A stretch of 64,000 bases of DNA from an uncultured Clostridia bacterium (GTDB lineage Bacteria > Bacillota > Clostridia > Oscillospirales > Acutalibacteraceae), in contig CALAEV010000025.1 of NCBI GenBank assembly GCA_937892525.1, forward strand, positions 1 through 64,000, in the 5' to 3' direction. This document shows positions 1-8,956 of the stretch, piece by piece; the stretch's first letter is position 1; each line of letters starts with the position of its first letter. A model generated the notes under the pieces. That model was not told where the DNA came from and made no database searches. It was given only the letters and a program-made list of their open reading frames with translations. Both the position numbers and the translations under genes were made by a program.

Positions 1-123
1 GTATAAAATGTAAAGCAATTACAACAAACTGTATTTGATATAATTTTAACAATATTTTTTCAAGATTGTCGAAAAATGGAAAAATCTGCTTAAATCTATT
101 GATTTTCGTGGGAGTTATAAACA

Positions 124-157
124 TTTTCAACAGAGTTTTCAACAATTTCGTTGAAAA
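124..157. repeat. paired TTTTCAACA motifs in the left-edge intergenic region
   Basis: The first 319 bases carry no gene I can support. Within them the nonamer TTTTCAACA occurs at 124-132 and 136-144 (12-bp period), followed by the inverted heptamer TTGAAAA at 151-157. Each nonamer differs from the DnaA box TTATCCACA at two positions. The stretch could be DnaA-box-like sites or an operator for the small gene at 320. The rest of 1-319 is AT-rich sequence with no clear hairpin. Confidence 0.3.
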
Positions 158-319
158 GTTCATTATACTTTTTGTATAAAAATTGTTGTAATAATTTTTG
201 GTTAAAATCCCATATTGACAAATTTTTATGTGAAAAAGTTCACAAAAAATAGTATAAAAATGACTAAAAACCCAACAATATTTGTGAATATAACTAAAAT
301 GAAGTGCGAGGATTTTTAT

Positions 320-583
320 ATGGTCAAGGGAGTAAACCGACAAGTGCTTGAAATCCATGAAACAGGATGCGAATATTTTGAAAAAGCGCTGTTTTTTGTT
401 CGTCCTGAATTTTCGCGTGAAAGCGAGTCAAAACTTAAAACCAAAGCGCTAAACAGTATTCACAGTTCAACTGGGATACCAAAAACTCGTAAGCAAAAAA
501 TCAAAAGTAAAGTGTTTCTTGTTGTAGAATTGCTTACATCGGCAGGGGTAGGGGCTGTTATAACTGCGTTGATTATAAAATAA
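320..583 (+). CDS. small conserved-looking protein with C-terminal membrane segment (87 aa)
   Basis: Function unknown. I place the start at the ATG at 320 because GAGGA at 308-312 sits seven bases upstream; the same frame is open back to 215 but has no ribosome binding site there. The product starts MVKGVNRQVLEIHETG, has a basic middle (GIPKTRKQKIKSK) and ends in a hydrophobic stretch of about 20 residues (VFLVVELLTSAGVGAVITAL) that may be a membrane segment. It is convergent with the M24 peptidase on the other strand, the two reading frames overlapping by 11 bases. The FVRPEFS phrase gives the impression of a conserved Clostridia protein, but I cannot name the family. Confidence 0.6.
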   Translation: MVKGVNRQVLEIHETGCEYFEKALFFVRPEFSRESESKLKTKALNSIHSSTGIPKTRKQKIKSKVFLVVELLTSAGVGAVITALIIK

Positions 584-1640
584 TCAAATCTTTCTTGGCA
601 CTTGTAAGGTTACGGCAACCTTTTTCGGTAATAAGTGCCATATCTTCAATTCTTACGCCGAAGTTTTCAGGAATATAAATACCAGGCTCAACAGTTACGA
701 TGTTACCTGTTTGCAAAATGCTGTCAGAAGCAGGTGACAGGTTAGGGAATTCGTGAATTTCTACGCCTACGCCGTGACCTGTTGAATGGGTAAAATATTG
801 CCCATAACCTGCATTTCTGATAATAGAACGAGCAAATTCGTCGCCATCTTTACAAGAAACACCGGCTTTAATATTGTTAAGGCAGTTTTCTTGTGCTTTT
901 AGCACGGTATCATAAACATTTTTCATTTCGTCAGTTGCAAAGCCTACGGCAACAGTTCTTGTCATATCACTATGATAGCCGTTTGTGATTGTACCAAAAT
1001 CCATAGTAACAAAATCACCGTTTTCGATTTTTTTGTTACTTGGAACACCATGTGGCATGGATGAGTTTTTACCACTTACTGCGATTGTTTCAAAAGAAAG
1101 TCCCTCACCACCGTGACGGAGCATATAGAAATCTAATTCAAGAGCAATTTCTTTTTCTGTAACACCAACTTTAATGAATTTGAGAATGTGTTCAAAAGCA
1201 TCTTCTGCAATTCTTTGAGCTTTTACTATGCTTTCAACTTCATATTCGGTTTTAACTGAACGAAGTGTATTGATTATAGTGTCAAGCGTTGTGTCAGTTG
1301 ATACAGAGATTTTTTTAAGTACACCTTTAAGTGAGTTGTATGTAGAAACTGTCATTCTTGTTGACTCAACAAGCAATCTGTTACAATTCATCTCTTTAAG
1401 ATTTTCGGCAATTTGTGGATAAGTTTTGCCGAGAAGTTGTACTTCACAGTTCGAAATCTGTTTTTCTGCTGCCTCAATGTATCTGCCGTCAGTAATAAAC
1501 ACTGCACGCTGGGGGGATACAAGTAAAAATCCGTCAGAAGACTCAAATCCTGTAAAATATTTTCTGTTTTCAGGTGAGATTATTAAAGCACAGGTGTTGT
1601 TTTGTTGTTCTTTTAATAATTTTTGTAAATCTTTAATCAT
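573..1640 (-). CDS. M24 family Xaa-Pro aminopeptidase
   Basis: Cytosolic metallopeptidase that removes N-terminal residues preceding proline. The creatinase-like N-terminal domain is followed by the pita-bread M24 domain. Metal ligands are visible: the Asp of VTMDFG, the Asp of HSDMTRT, the His of STGHGVG, and the Glu residues of VEPGIY and VRIED. The length of 355 residues is typical. I chose the ATG at 1640 (MIKDLQKLLKEQ) over the in-frame TTG at 1667: family members begin like this, and the ATG overlaps the yqeG stop (ATGATTAA), implying translational coupling. The TTG alternative cannot be fully excluded because neither has a strong ribosome binding site. Confidence 0.9.
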   Translation of the reverse strand: MIKDLQKLLKEQQNNTCALIISPENRKYFTGFESSDGFLLVSPQRAVFITDGRYIEAAEKQISNCEVQLLGKTYPQIAENLKEMNCNRLLVESTRMTVSTYNSLKGVLKKISVSTDTTLDTIINTLRSVKTEYEVESIVKAQRIAEDAFEHILKFIKVGVTEKEIALELDFYMLRHGGEGLSFETIAVSGKNSSMPHGVPSNKKIENGDFVTMDFGTITNGYHSDMTRTVAVGFATDEMKNVYDTVLKAQENCLNNIKAGVSCKDGDEFARSIIRNAGYGQYFTHSTGHGVGVEIHEFPNLSPASDSILQTGNIVTVEPGIYIPENFGVRIEDMALITEKGCRNLTSAKKDLIIL

Positions 1641-2151
1641 AGTAACCAAATCCGTGTAATTTTTCAAATTCTTCTATAACAGGAGCTTCTTTTGCTCGGC
1701 GTCTTTCATAAAACTTCTTAAATCTGGTTTCACCTTCAAGTGGCTCAACACGAATTGCAATAGCACCACAGTCGTTTGCTGCCATTACATCTGCAAAAAG
1801 TTGGTCACCAACCATAGCTAATTCTTCAATTTTAACATCAAGCATTTCAGCAGCCTTAACCAGTTTGTGAGATTTAGGCTTTCTTGCCATACAAATATAT
1901 GAAATACCTAATTTATTTGCAACGTTTTTAGGGCGTCTTGGCATAGCGTTTGAAAGAATCATAACTTTAATGCCGGCGTTCTGTACTTCTGCAAGCCAGT
2001 CTTCAAGACCGTCAATGCAATTCTGCTTTCCGTCGTTGCAGATTGTATTGTCAATATCAAGGGCAACTGCTTTTGCACCCATTTTATGTAAATCCTCAAC
2101 AGTAATATCAAGTACACTTTTATAGCGATATTTTGGCATTGGTGAAATCAT
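1633..2151 (-). CDS. yqeG: YqeG family HAD-IIIA phosphatase
   Basis: Small cytosolic HAD phosphatase of the YqeG family; the physiological substrate is not established. Motif I is LDIDNTI (DxDxT), motif II lies in MILSNAMPR, and motif IV in GDQLFADVMAAN. The start is the ATG at 2151, preceded by AGGAG with seven-base spacing; upstream in-frame codons lack a binding site. At 172 residues it matches the family. It lies downstream of rpsU across a terminator and overlaps the M24 peptidase start by 8 bases, so it forms a two-gene unit with that peptidase. Confidence 0.88.
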   Translation of the reverse strand: MISPMPKYRYKSVLDITVEDLHKMGAKAVALDIDNTICNDGKQNCIDGLEDWLAEVQNAGIKVMILSNAMPRRPKNVANKLGISYICMARKPKSHKLVKAAEMLDVKIEELAMVGDQLFADVMAANDCGAIAIRVEPLEGETRFKKFYERRRAKEAPVIEEFEKLHGFGYYD

Positions 2152-2164
2152 AGTAAAACTCCTA

Positions 2165-2203
2165 AGTAAAAAAATAGTGGGCAATCCTTATTGGACGCCC
2201 ACT
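2165..2203 (-). terminator. rho-independent terminator after rpsU
   Basis: On the minus strand AGTGGGC and GCCCACT (2176-2182 and 2197-2203) form a stem with a short internal TCC/GGA extension, followed by seven T. It separates rpsU from yqeG, so rpsU is probably mostly monocistronic with some read-through. Confidence 0.8.
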
Positions 2204-2236
2204 TGCGTTTTGAAACATAGCTACGCAAAGCGAAAA

Positions 2237-2413
2237 TTATTTAAACTTACGCTTACGTGCAGCCTCAGACTTCTTCTTTCTTTTTACAGAAGGCTTTTCG
2301 TAATGCTCTCTTTTTCTAACTTCCTGAATGACACCGTCACGAGAAGTCTGTCTCTTAAATCTTCTGAGAGCGCTTTCCAAGGACTCGTTTTCTTTAACTT
2401 TTACCTGACTCAT
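2237..2413 (-). CDS. rpsU: 30S ribosomal protein S21
   Basis: Small-subunit ribosomal protein S21, 58 residues. The translation begins MSQVKVKENESLESALRRFK and ends in a very basic tail (KKKSEAARKRKFK), with RRFKRQTSRDGVIQEVRKRE in the middle, all diagnostic for S21. The ATG at 2413 has AGGGAGG nine bases upstream. Its promoter is a perfect TTGACA-17-TATAAT and a strong terminator follows, as expected for a highly expressed ribosomal protein gene. Short length is normal for this family. Confidence 0.97.
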   Translation of the reverse strand: MSQVKVKENESLESALRRFKRQTSRDGVIQEVRKREHYEKPSVKRKKKSEAARKRKFK

Positions 2414-2449
2414 TAAAAATCCCTCCCTTTACATTGGGATACATTGTGT

Positions 2450-2478
2450 ATTATACAACATCGAAAGTCAACTGTCAA
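2450..2478 (-). promoter_or_regulatory. consensus sigma-A promoter of rpsU
   Basis: Reading the minus strand, TTGACA (2478-2473) and TATAAT (2455-2450) are separated by exactly 17 bases. Both hexamers match the consensus perfectly, about 37 bases upstream of the rpsU ATG. Confidence 0.92.
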
Positions 2479-2542
2479 CAGTTTTTTTGGCATATTTTCT
2501 GTAATATTGCCTTGCGTGCAAATTTGAGTTTGTCGAAATGCC

Positions 2543-3817
2543 TTATATTTTCTTTGTAAGTTTTCCGTAAATAACGCCAAGTTTTTTGCTGTAGAACTTG
2601 CGTTTCTTTTTCTGTTCTTCGGTCATATTTTCTTGAAGAATAGGCTTTTTAAGGGATTCCATATTACCGTCATCAAGAATAAATGCCTGAGTTAAGCAAA
2701 TACCACCCTTGCCTTTAAGCTGTGCACGTACATAACAACTGATTTTGTCAGAATAGTCTGCAAGATTGATTGTAGTTGTGATTTCGCCGTCAGCGTCAAT
2801 AGTTTCTGTTTTGATTGTTTTACCATCTGCAATCCAATCAATTTCTTTACAGTTGATACCTGTAAGTGTGATTGTATCGTTTTCATTATCAACTGCAATT
2901 TTTGTAACGCGTGGGCAAATGCCTTCGCCTTTGAAATCTTCGCCTAATTCGTTTTTAGCATATCGTGCAATTGAGAAAAATGTACCTGTCTCCATTGCGT
3001 TTCGAAGGGTATCAAGTGAATACTCAGGAAGAATGAAATCCATAAATGCTGTGTCAATCTGGTCAACCTGATGTGCATCGCTGTTTGAAAATCCGAAAAC
3101 CTTGCGGCCATAAGGTGTAAGAAGTTTTAAAAGTTCATCCCACAAAATTCTATCACTACGGTTAGGAATATCATACATGTTAAGAACTTCCATACCCATA
3201 CAAGAAGGGAATTTCATAATAAGATTTGCAAAGAATGCAACATTTTTAGGGTCTTTGCAGCAATCAGGGTTTTTCTTTGCCTGCAACAAGTCTGTTGGGT
3301 GATTGATATGAGAAATGCCACCACTTTTTTCAATAAGGGCCATTGGGATTTCGTAGTCGTATTCAAGACCCTGAACACCCTCGTAAGCGTTATCTGTGAA
3401 ATAACCGTTTACATGGTTTTTCATAACTGTAAACATATTACACTCGATAGCCTTTGGCACATCCTCAAGTCCACGAGTTTTTGTTCTTGTGTTCTTTTCT
3501 GTTTTATATGTACCAGCTTTAATGCCTTTGTATTGTTCTTCAGTTAAGTAACTGCGTTTACCGTGCCACAAATACTGAAAATTAAAAAATGGAATATGCG
3601 TAGGCTTTTCATTCCAGTATTTGCCTAAAATACCGTGCTCTGCAAATGCAACAATGTCAAAATCATTATCATAAAAGCCCATAATCATATCAGTCATAGT
3701 GTCGTTGGCATCACTGTAGGTTGAGTGAGTATGTAAGTTTGTTTTGTAATGATGCTCCATATTACCGAGCAAATCAGTTACACTTTCATAAGGGTTTGTA
3801 ATTTTATATTTTGCCAT
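2543..3817 (-). CDS. PHP domain metal-dependent phosphoesterase-like protein
   Basis: PHP-superfamily protein of 424 residues, probably a metal-dependent phosphoesterase; the substrate is unknown. The N-terminal HTH motif is in NLHTHSTYSDAND (about residues 27-39), with further putative metal ligands in AFAEHG, ISHINHP and FSNSDAHQVD. The C-terminal 130 residues (after about 300) look like a beta-rich domain containing DNENDTITLTG and end in a basic tail. The ATG at 3817 has GAGG eight bases upstream. It follows the 2-hydroxyacid dehydrogenase by ten bases and is probably cotranscribed with it. No signal peptide is seen. Confidence 0.8.
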   Translation of the reverse strand: MAKYKITNPYESVTDLLGNMEHHYKTNLHTHSTYSDANDTMTDMIMGFYDNDFDIVAFAEHGILGKYWNEKPTHIPFFNFQYLWHGKRSYLTEEQYKGIKAGTYKTEKNTRTKTRGLEDVPKAIECNMFTVMKNHVNGYFTDNAYEGVQGLEYDYEIPMALIEKSGGISHINHPTDLLQAKKNPDCCKDPKNVAFFANLIMKFPSCMGMEVLNMYDIPNRSDRILWDELLKLLTPYGRKVFGFSNSDAHQVDQIDTAFMDFILPEYSLDTLRNAMETGTFFSIARYAKNELGEDFKGEGICPRVTKIAVDNENDTITLTGINCKEIDWIADGKTIKTETIDADGEITTTINLADYSDKISCYVRAQLKGKGGICLTQAFILDDGNMESLKKPILQENMTEEQKKKRKFYSKKLGVIYGKLTKKI

Positions 3818-3827
3818 TTTTATTACC

Positions 3828-4787
3828 TCACTCGTTTACTACATTCTGCGGATTTCCGTTAAGATATGCAGTAACATTTTCTTTAAGAATATTCATAAGT
3901 CGCTCTCTTGTTTCAAATCCTGCCCACGCAATATGTGGAGTTATGAAACAATTTTTTGCAGAGAGTAAAGGGTTATCTGGTTTTGGTGGCTCAACCGTAA
4001 GCACATCAAGACCGGCACCACGAAGCTTACCGTTATTTAAGGCGTCTGCTAAATCTTTATCATTTACAACAGGTCCACGACTAGTGTTTATAATGATTGC
4101 ACCGTCTTTACACTTGCCAATAAAATCTTTGTTTACAAGTCCTGTTGTTTTTTCTGTAAGTGGACAATGGAATGAGATAATATCACTCTGTGTTGCGAGA
4201 GTTTCCATATCAACCCACTTGAAATTCTTTCGATGACTCTGGTCGGTTTCGTGGCCTGAAACAGCAATTACATTCATTTTGAAGGCTTCTGCAATATCAG
4301 CAACAGCCTGACCAATCTGACCAAATCCCACAATGCCCAATGTTTTGCCACACAATTCGGTAAGTGGTGTTTTCCAGTAGCAGAAATCAGGGCAAGCACT
4401 CCAATCGCCACTCTTTACGCTTTCGCTGTGAAGTCCAACTGCATTGGTAATTTCTAAAATCAACGAAAATGTAAGTTGAGCAACTGCGTTTGTAGAGTAT
4501 GCAGGAATGTTTGAAACAGGAATACCGCGAGATTTTGCGCAGTCACAATCAACAATGTTATAACCTGTTGAGAGCAGGGCAATATATTTAAGGTCAGGTA
4601 ATTTTTCAAGAGTTTCGGCTGTCAGGGGAGTTTTATTTGTAAGAACAATTTCAGCACCCTTGCATCTTTCAAGAATTTTTTCTTTTGGTGTACGGTGGTG
4701 AATTTCACACTCACCTAAAGCCTCCAGCCAGTCCCAAGATAAATCGCCAGGGTTAAGAGCGTAGGAATCAAGTACTACGATTTTCAA
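3828..4787 (-). CDS. D-isomer-specific 2-hydroxyacid dehydrogenase (glycerate dehydrogenase-like)
   Basis: NAD(P)-dependent reductase interconverting a 2-oxoacid and a D-2-hydroxyacid, possibly hydroxypyruvate/glycerate. The nucleotide-binding motif is GIVGFGQIGQAVAD; the catalytic Arg is in NTSRGPVV, the Glu in LDVLTVEPP and the His in ITPHIAWAG. The start is set at the TTG at 4787, giving MKIVVLDSYALNPGDLSW, a typical family start, with AAGG nine bases upstream. The upstream GTG at 4796 sits only one base from that AAGG. It is the first gene of a unit with the PHP gene. The length of 319 residues is normal. Confidence 0.9.
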   Translation of the reverse strand: MKIVVLDSYALNPGDLSWDWLEALGECEIHHRTPKEKILERCKGAEIVLTNKTPLTAETLEKLPDLKYIALLSTGYNIVDCDCAKSRGIPVSNIPAYSTNAVAQLTFSLILEITNAVGLHSESVKSGDWSACPDFCYWKTPLTELCGKTLGIVGFGQIGQAVADIAEAFKMNVIAVSGHETDQSHRKNFKWVDMETLATQSDIISFHCPLTEKTTGLVNKDFIGKCKDGAIIINTSRGPVVNDKDLADALNNGKLRGAGLDVLTVEPPKPDNPLLSAKNCFITPHIAWAGFETRERLMNILKENVTAYLNGNPQNVVNE

Positions 4788-4821
4788 AACAATCACGCCT
4801 TAAAGGTAATTTAATGTATAT

Positions 4822-4850
4822 ATTTTACCATATATTGTTTAATATAACAA
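4822..4850 (-). promoter_or_regulatory. sigma-A promoter of the hydroxyacid dehydrogenase-PHP unit
   Basis: On the minus strand TTGTTA (4850-4845), a 17-base spacer and TAAAAT (4827-4822) preceded by TGG form an extended -10 promoter about 35 bases before the TTG start. It is divergent from the VTT-galK operon. Confidence 0.7.
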
Positions 4851-4922
4851 TAAAAATATTGACCTTTTGGCTGAAATATTATAAAATTATAATGTATGAG
4901 TATGTAAAGAAAGGGGATGCAG

Positions 4923-5669
4923 ATGGAAAAACGAAATCTTGATAGAAAAGGCGCAATGAATCTTAGTGCAATTGGCTTTTTTGCAGTAGCAATTTTGCTT
5001 ACAGTAATCACTATGATTATGAGTACTCAGGTTGCCGAAGGTGGCTGGGCAGAATTTTTATGGGCTTTAGGTAAATTACAGGACTTTATCCAGTCACTTG
5101 AAAACAACTGGCTGATTGGTCTTGCAATATTGATTGTTTATGCACTTAAATCTGTTGCACCAATTCCTTTCCCTTTTATTATGATTATGACAGGTGTTAT
5201 GTTTGAACCTGCAACTGCACTTATACTCAACATTGTTGGTTTTTCAATAACACTTTCAATTGTATATTGGTTTGGCAGACGGCTTGATGAAGGTGTTGCA
5301 TTACGAAAACTTAAAAAGTATGAAAATGTCAGCGAAATGCTAAAACACGCAGGTAAAACAAAGCTTGGTGTTCTGTTTTTAATAAGACTTGTTCCATCAG
5401 TCCCTATAAATATGGCAAGTCAGTTTTATGGTGGCATTAAATTTCCTTACGGTAAATTTATGGTGGCATCAATAGCGGGGTATTTTATTAAACTCTGGAC
5501 ATATTCTGTAATCGGTGGCAATATTGCTCAACCATTCACTTGGCACTTTATGGCGCCTGTAATAATACTTTTAATTGTTTCAGGTGTTACAGTTTTAATA
5601 ACAAATATAATCTTGGAAAAACGCAAAGGAGAAAATAAAAATGGCACAACTGAATGTATTGAAGAATGA
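4923..5669 (+). CDS. TVP38/TMEM64 (VTT domain, DedA-like) membrane protein
   Basis: Polytopic membrane protein of the SNARE-associated/VTT superfamily, implicated in other organisms in lipid scrambling or envelope homeostasis; the exact role is unknown. After a basic N-terminus come about five hydrophobic segments. The VTT signature includes the proline-rich APIPFPFIMIMTG segment, an FGRRLDEG turn and FLIRLVPSVPINMASQF. The ATG at 4923 is preceded by AAGGGG with six-base spacing; the in-frame ATG at 4917 abuts the binding site. The 3' end overlaps galK by 29 bases in another frame, so the two are probably translationally linked. Confidence 0.85.
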   Translation: MEKRNLDRKGAMNLSAIGFFAVAILLTVITMIMSTQVAEGGWAEFLWALGKLQDFIQSLENNWLIGLAILIVYALKSVAPIPFPFIMIMTGVMFEPATALILNIVGFSITLSIVYWFGRRLDEGVALRKLKKYENVSEMLKHAGKTKLGVLFLIRLVPSVPINMASQFYGGIKFPYGKFMVASIAGYFIKLWTYSVIGGNIAQPFTWHFMAPVIILLIVSGVTVLITNIILEKRKGENKNGTTECIEE

Positions 5670-6921
5670 AATTTTAAACGGTGCTTATGACGAAAGATTT
5701 AAGCGAGTTTATGTTACAGATGAGGCAGTTAAAGAACAACAGGGCAGATATGTTTCCCTTGCGAATGATTTTGCAGAGATTTTTAGTGAGAACCGTGATG
5801 TTCGTCTTTTCTCTGCACCAGGCAGAACAGAGGTTGGTGGTAACCACACAGACCACAACCACGGTAGAGTTCTTGCTGCAAGTATTAACCTTGATGCTAT
5901 TGCAGTTGCATCAAAAAATGACGAAAATATTGTTCGCGTAAAATCACGTGGCTACAATATGGACGTTTGTGATATTACTGACCTTGAAATCAAAGAAGAC
6001 GAAAAAGGTCATTCACCTGCACTTGTTCGTGGTATGTGCGCAGGTTTCCTTAAATATGGTTACAAAATCGGTGGTTTTGATGCAGTAACAATATCAAGCG
6101 TGCTTTCAGGTTCAGGTCTTTCCAGCTCAGCAGCTTATGAGGTGCTTGTTGGTACAATGCTCAACTACCTTTACAATGATGGTAAGGTTGACCCAATTAC
6201 AATCGCAAAAATTGCACAGTATGCTGAAAATGTTTATTTTGATAAACCTTGTGGACTTATGGACCAGATGGCTTGTTCAGTTGGTAGCTTTGTAACAATC
6301 GATTTTAATAATCCATCAGAGCCGATTGTTAACGAGGTTAAATATGATTTTGCATCTTCAGGTCATTCGCTTTGCATTGTTGATACAAAGGGTAGCCATT
6401 CAGATTTGACAGACGATTACGCTGCAATCCGTAGTGAAATGGAAGGTGTTGCAGGAGTTTTCGGCAAAAAAGTTCTTCGCGAGGTTGACGAGGACGAGTT
6501 TAAGAAGAATATTCCTATGATTCGCGAAAAAGTTGGCGACAGAGCAGTTATTCGTGCTATGCACTTCTTTGCAGATAATGACAGAGTATTAAAAGAAGTT
6601 GACGCTCTTAAAAATGGCGATTTTGAAACATTTAAATCTTACATACTTGAAAGTGGTGACTCATCATACAAGTATAATCAGAATGTATTTTCTGTTAAAA
6701 AACCACTTGAGCAACCTGTTTCACTTGCACTTGCACTTTCAGAAAGCATTCTTAAAGGCAAGGGTGCTTGGCGTGTTCACGGTGGCGGATTTGCAGGTAC
6801 AATTCAGGCATTCGTTCCAAACGAAATCCTTGCAGATTACAAGAATGCTATGGAGAGTATCTTCGGTGAAGATAGCTGTTATGTTCTTATCATTAGACCT
6901 GTTGGTGGAACAGAGATATAA
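5641..6921 (+). CDS. galK: galactokinase (GHMP kinase family)
   Basis: Phosphorylates galactose at C1 with ATP in the Leloir pathway. The galactokinase signature GRTEVGGNHTDHNHG lies near residues 61-75. The GHMP ATP-binding loop is VLSGSGLSSSAAYE, and the C-terminal GHMP motif is VHGGGFAGTIQAF. At 426 residues it is longer than many galactokinases because of an N-terminal extension of about 30 residues. A canonical AAAGGAG precedes the ATG. No galT or galE lies beside it; the phosphohexomutase four genes downstream in the same operon could supply part of the sugar-phosphate route. Confidence 0.93.
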   Translation: MAQLNVLKNEILNGAYDERFKRVYVTDEAVKEQQGRYVSLANDFAEIFSENRDVRLFSAPGRTEVGGNHTDHNHGRVLAASINLDAIAVASKNDENIVRVKSRGYNMDVCDITDLEIKEDEKGHSPALVRGMCAGFLKYGYKIGGFDAVTISSVLSGSGLSSSAAYEVLVGTMLNYLYNDGKVDPITIAKIAQYAENVYFDKPCGLMDQMACSVGSFVTIDFNNPSEPIVNEVKYDFASSGHSLCIVDTKGSHSDLTDDYAAIRSEMEGVAGVFGKKVLREVDEDEFKKNIPMIREKVGDRAVIRAMHFFADNDRVLKEVDALKNGDFETFKSYILESGDSSYKYNQNVFSVKKPLEQPVSLALALSESILKGKGAWRVHGGGFAGTIQAFVPNEILADYKNAMESIFGEDSCYVLIIRPVGGTEI

Positions 6922-6942
6922 ATTAAATTAAGGTTGATACAA

Positions 6943-7935
6943 ATGACAACTATTGAACTTTTAGAAAAATTAACTTCCCCTGCCGGTGTTGCAGGGGAAG
7001 AAACTGGCTCCTTTGAAGCACTCAAGGGGCTTTTTTCACTGTATGGTGATGTTTCTTGTGACGATACAGGCAACATTTTTATTCATAAAAAAGGTGAGGG
7101 TAAGCATATTTTACTTGATGCTCATCTTGATACTATCGGATTTGTTGTAACCGGTATTACAGATGATGGCTTTGTGCGTCTTACAAAAGTCGGTGGAGTG
7201 GATATGCGTACAGTGGAAGGTATGGAACTTACAATCCACGGTAAAAAAGATATTTACGGCGTTGTTTGTACTGTGCCACCACATCTTTCAAATGGCGAAA
7301 GCAAGGTTTCAACTGATGGCACTTGCGTTGCAGATGTTGGTATGAGTAAAGAAGACGTAGAAAAAGTAATCGCAGAGGGTGATAAGGTAAGCTTTAAAGC
7401 ATCTTTTGAAAAGTTGGGCGAAAACAGAGTTTCTGCTACTTATATTGACGACCGTGGTGGAATTGCAGTTCTTCTTAAAGCTCTTGAATACACAAATACT
7501 GAAAATGAAATTACGCTTGTTTGTTCTGCGCAGGAAGAAACAGGTGGTACAGGCGCTACTTGTGCTTCTTTTAATGTGAACGCAGATTTATCGCTTTCAG
7601 TTGATGTAAGCTTTGCAACAACTCCTGACAGTAACGCAAAAGAATGTGGCAAAATGAATGGTGGACCAATGATTGGTTATTCGCCGATTTTGTGCCGTGA
7701 ATATTCAGATTTGCTAGTAAGAATTGCAAAAGAAAAGAACATTCCATATCAAAAAGAAATTATGAATGGTCGCACCGGCACAAATGCAGACCACATTACC
7801 ATTTCAAAGGGTGGCGTGCCATCTGCACTTGTTTCACTACCACAAAGATATATGCACACTCCTGTTGAAACGGTTGATATTCGCGATATAGAATCTTGTG
7901 CAAAACTTATTGCAGAGTTTTTAGAGAGGGTGTGA
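6943..7935 (+). CDS. M42 family metallopeptidase (first paralogue)
   Basis: Co-catalytic zinc aminopeptidase of the glutamyl-aminopeptidase/tetrahedral (TET) type, acting on peptides in the cytosol. Metal ligands and catalytic residues are visible in LLDAHLDTIGF, TYIDDRGG, AQEETGGTG and LSVDVSF, with a late His in YMHTPVE. The ATG at 6943 has AAGG nine bases upstream; an in-frame TTG at 6934 lacks spacing. At 330 residues it is typical. It is paired with a second M42 gene four bases downstream, suggesting hetero-oligomers or complementary specificities. Confidence 0.9.
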   Translation: MTTIELLEKLTSPAGVAGEETGSFEALKGLFSLYGDVSCDDTGNIFIHKKGEGKHILLDAHLDTIGFVVTGITDDGFVRLTKVGGVDMRTVEGMELTIHGKKDIYGVVCTVPPHLSNGESKVSTDGTCVADVGMSKEDVEKVIAEGDKVSFKASFEKLGENRVSATYIDDRGGIAVLLKALEYTNTENEITLVCSAQEETGGTGATCASFNVNADLSLSVDVSFATTPDSNAKECGKMNGGPMIGYSPILCREYSDLLVRIAKEKNIPYQKEIMNGRTGTNADHITISKGGVPSALVSLPQRYMHTPVETVDIRDIESCAKLIAEFLERV

Positions 7936-7939
7936 GATT

Positions 7940-8956
7940 ATGAAGTTTGAACTTTTGAAAGAAATGTGTTTGTTAAACGGCACATCAGGTGATGAAAAAG
8001 CAGTTCGCGATTTCATAATTTCACGCTTACCTGACGATTGCGATTATACAGTTGATGCTTTAGGCAATCTTATTGTCAATAAAAAAGGCGAAATTGAGCC
8101 AAAAAACAAAGTTGCACTCTTTGCACATATGGACGAGGTTGGATTTATCGTAACTTATATTACAGATGAGGGCTTTGTGAATGTTGCAAGCGTGGGTGGA
8201 ATTGACAACTCTGCGCTCTTTGGTAAAAAATTAACTATAAACGATTGCGTTGGTGTTGCAGGGGCAAAAGCAATTCACCAATGCAGTAGTGATGAGGCAA
8301 AGAAAATCCCTGAAATTACAGATGTTTCTGTTGATTTTGGCTTTGAAAGTCGTGAAGAAGCAGAAAAATATATTTCTCTTGGTGACTTTGGTTATTTTAA
8401 ATCAGATTTTATTGAATTTGGTAACGATATGATTAAATCAAAAGCACTTGATGACCGTCTTGGTTGTGTTATTATGCTTGAACTTTTACAAGAAAAGTCA
8501 AAAATTGACTACACCTGTGTTTTTACTGTTCAAGAGGAAGTTGGCACTCGTGGTGCTTCCACCTCTGCATACACAGTAAAGCCGGATTATGCAATTGTAA
8601 TTGAAACAACAACTGCTTCAGATATTCCTGACACGCCTGAAAACAAAAAAGTGTGTAAGGTTGGCAAAGGTGCAGTAGTTTCATTTATGGACAGAGGCAC
8701 AATCTACAACAAAGATTTATATAAAAAGGCTCGTGAAATTGCAGATAAAAACGGTATTGCAAATCAGACCAAAACTGTTGTTGCAGGAGGAAACGACGCG
8801 TCTGCAATTCACAAATCAGCAGGAGGAATTAAGACCGTTGCTGTGTCATTGCCTTGCAGATATATTCACTCTTCTGCATCTGTTGGCAGTAAAGCAGATA
8901 TGGAAAGCGTAAAAGCCCTTGCAAAAGCACTTTTAGAGGAGTTTGCTAATGGTTAA
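7940..8956 (+). CDS. M42 family metallopeptidase (second paralogue)
   Basis: Second cytosolic M42 aminopeptidase, 338 residues. Conserved sites are ALFAHMDEVGF, KALDDRLG, TVQEEVGTRG, VIETTTASD and the C-terminal YIHSSAS. It differs clearly from its neighbour (an ETTTASD in place of DVSFATT near the third metal ligand), so the pair is not a recent duplication. Its stop overlaps the start of the GNAT gene by 8 bases. Confidence 0.9.
   Translation: MKFELLKEMCLLNGTSGDEKAVRDFIISRLPDDCDYTVDALGNLIVNKKGEIEPKNKVALFAHMDEVGFIVTYITDEGFVNVASVGGIDNSALFGKKLTINDCVGVAGAKAIHQCSSDEAKKIPEITDVSVDFGFESREEAEKYISLGDFGYFKSDFIEFGNDMIKSKALDDRLGCVIMLELLQEKSKIDYTCVFTVQEEVGTRGASTSAYTVKPDYAIVIETTTASDIPDTPENKKVCKVGKGAVVSFMDRGTIYNKDLYKKAREIADKNGIANQTKTVVAGGNDASAIHKSAGGIKTVAVSLPCRYIHSSASVGSKADMESVKALAKALLEEFANG

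Noticed and set aside
2177..2416. 79-codon plus-strand frame at 2177-2416
   Set aside because: It is antisense to rpsU, whose S21 translation, promoter and terminator are unmistakable.
3811..4236. 141-codon plus-strand frame
   Set aside because: Antisense to the hydroxyacid dehydrogenase; no ribosome binding site and no recognisable protein.
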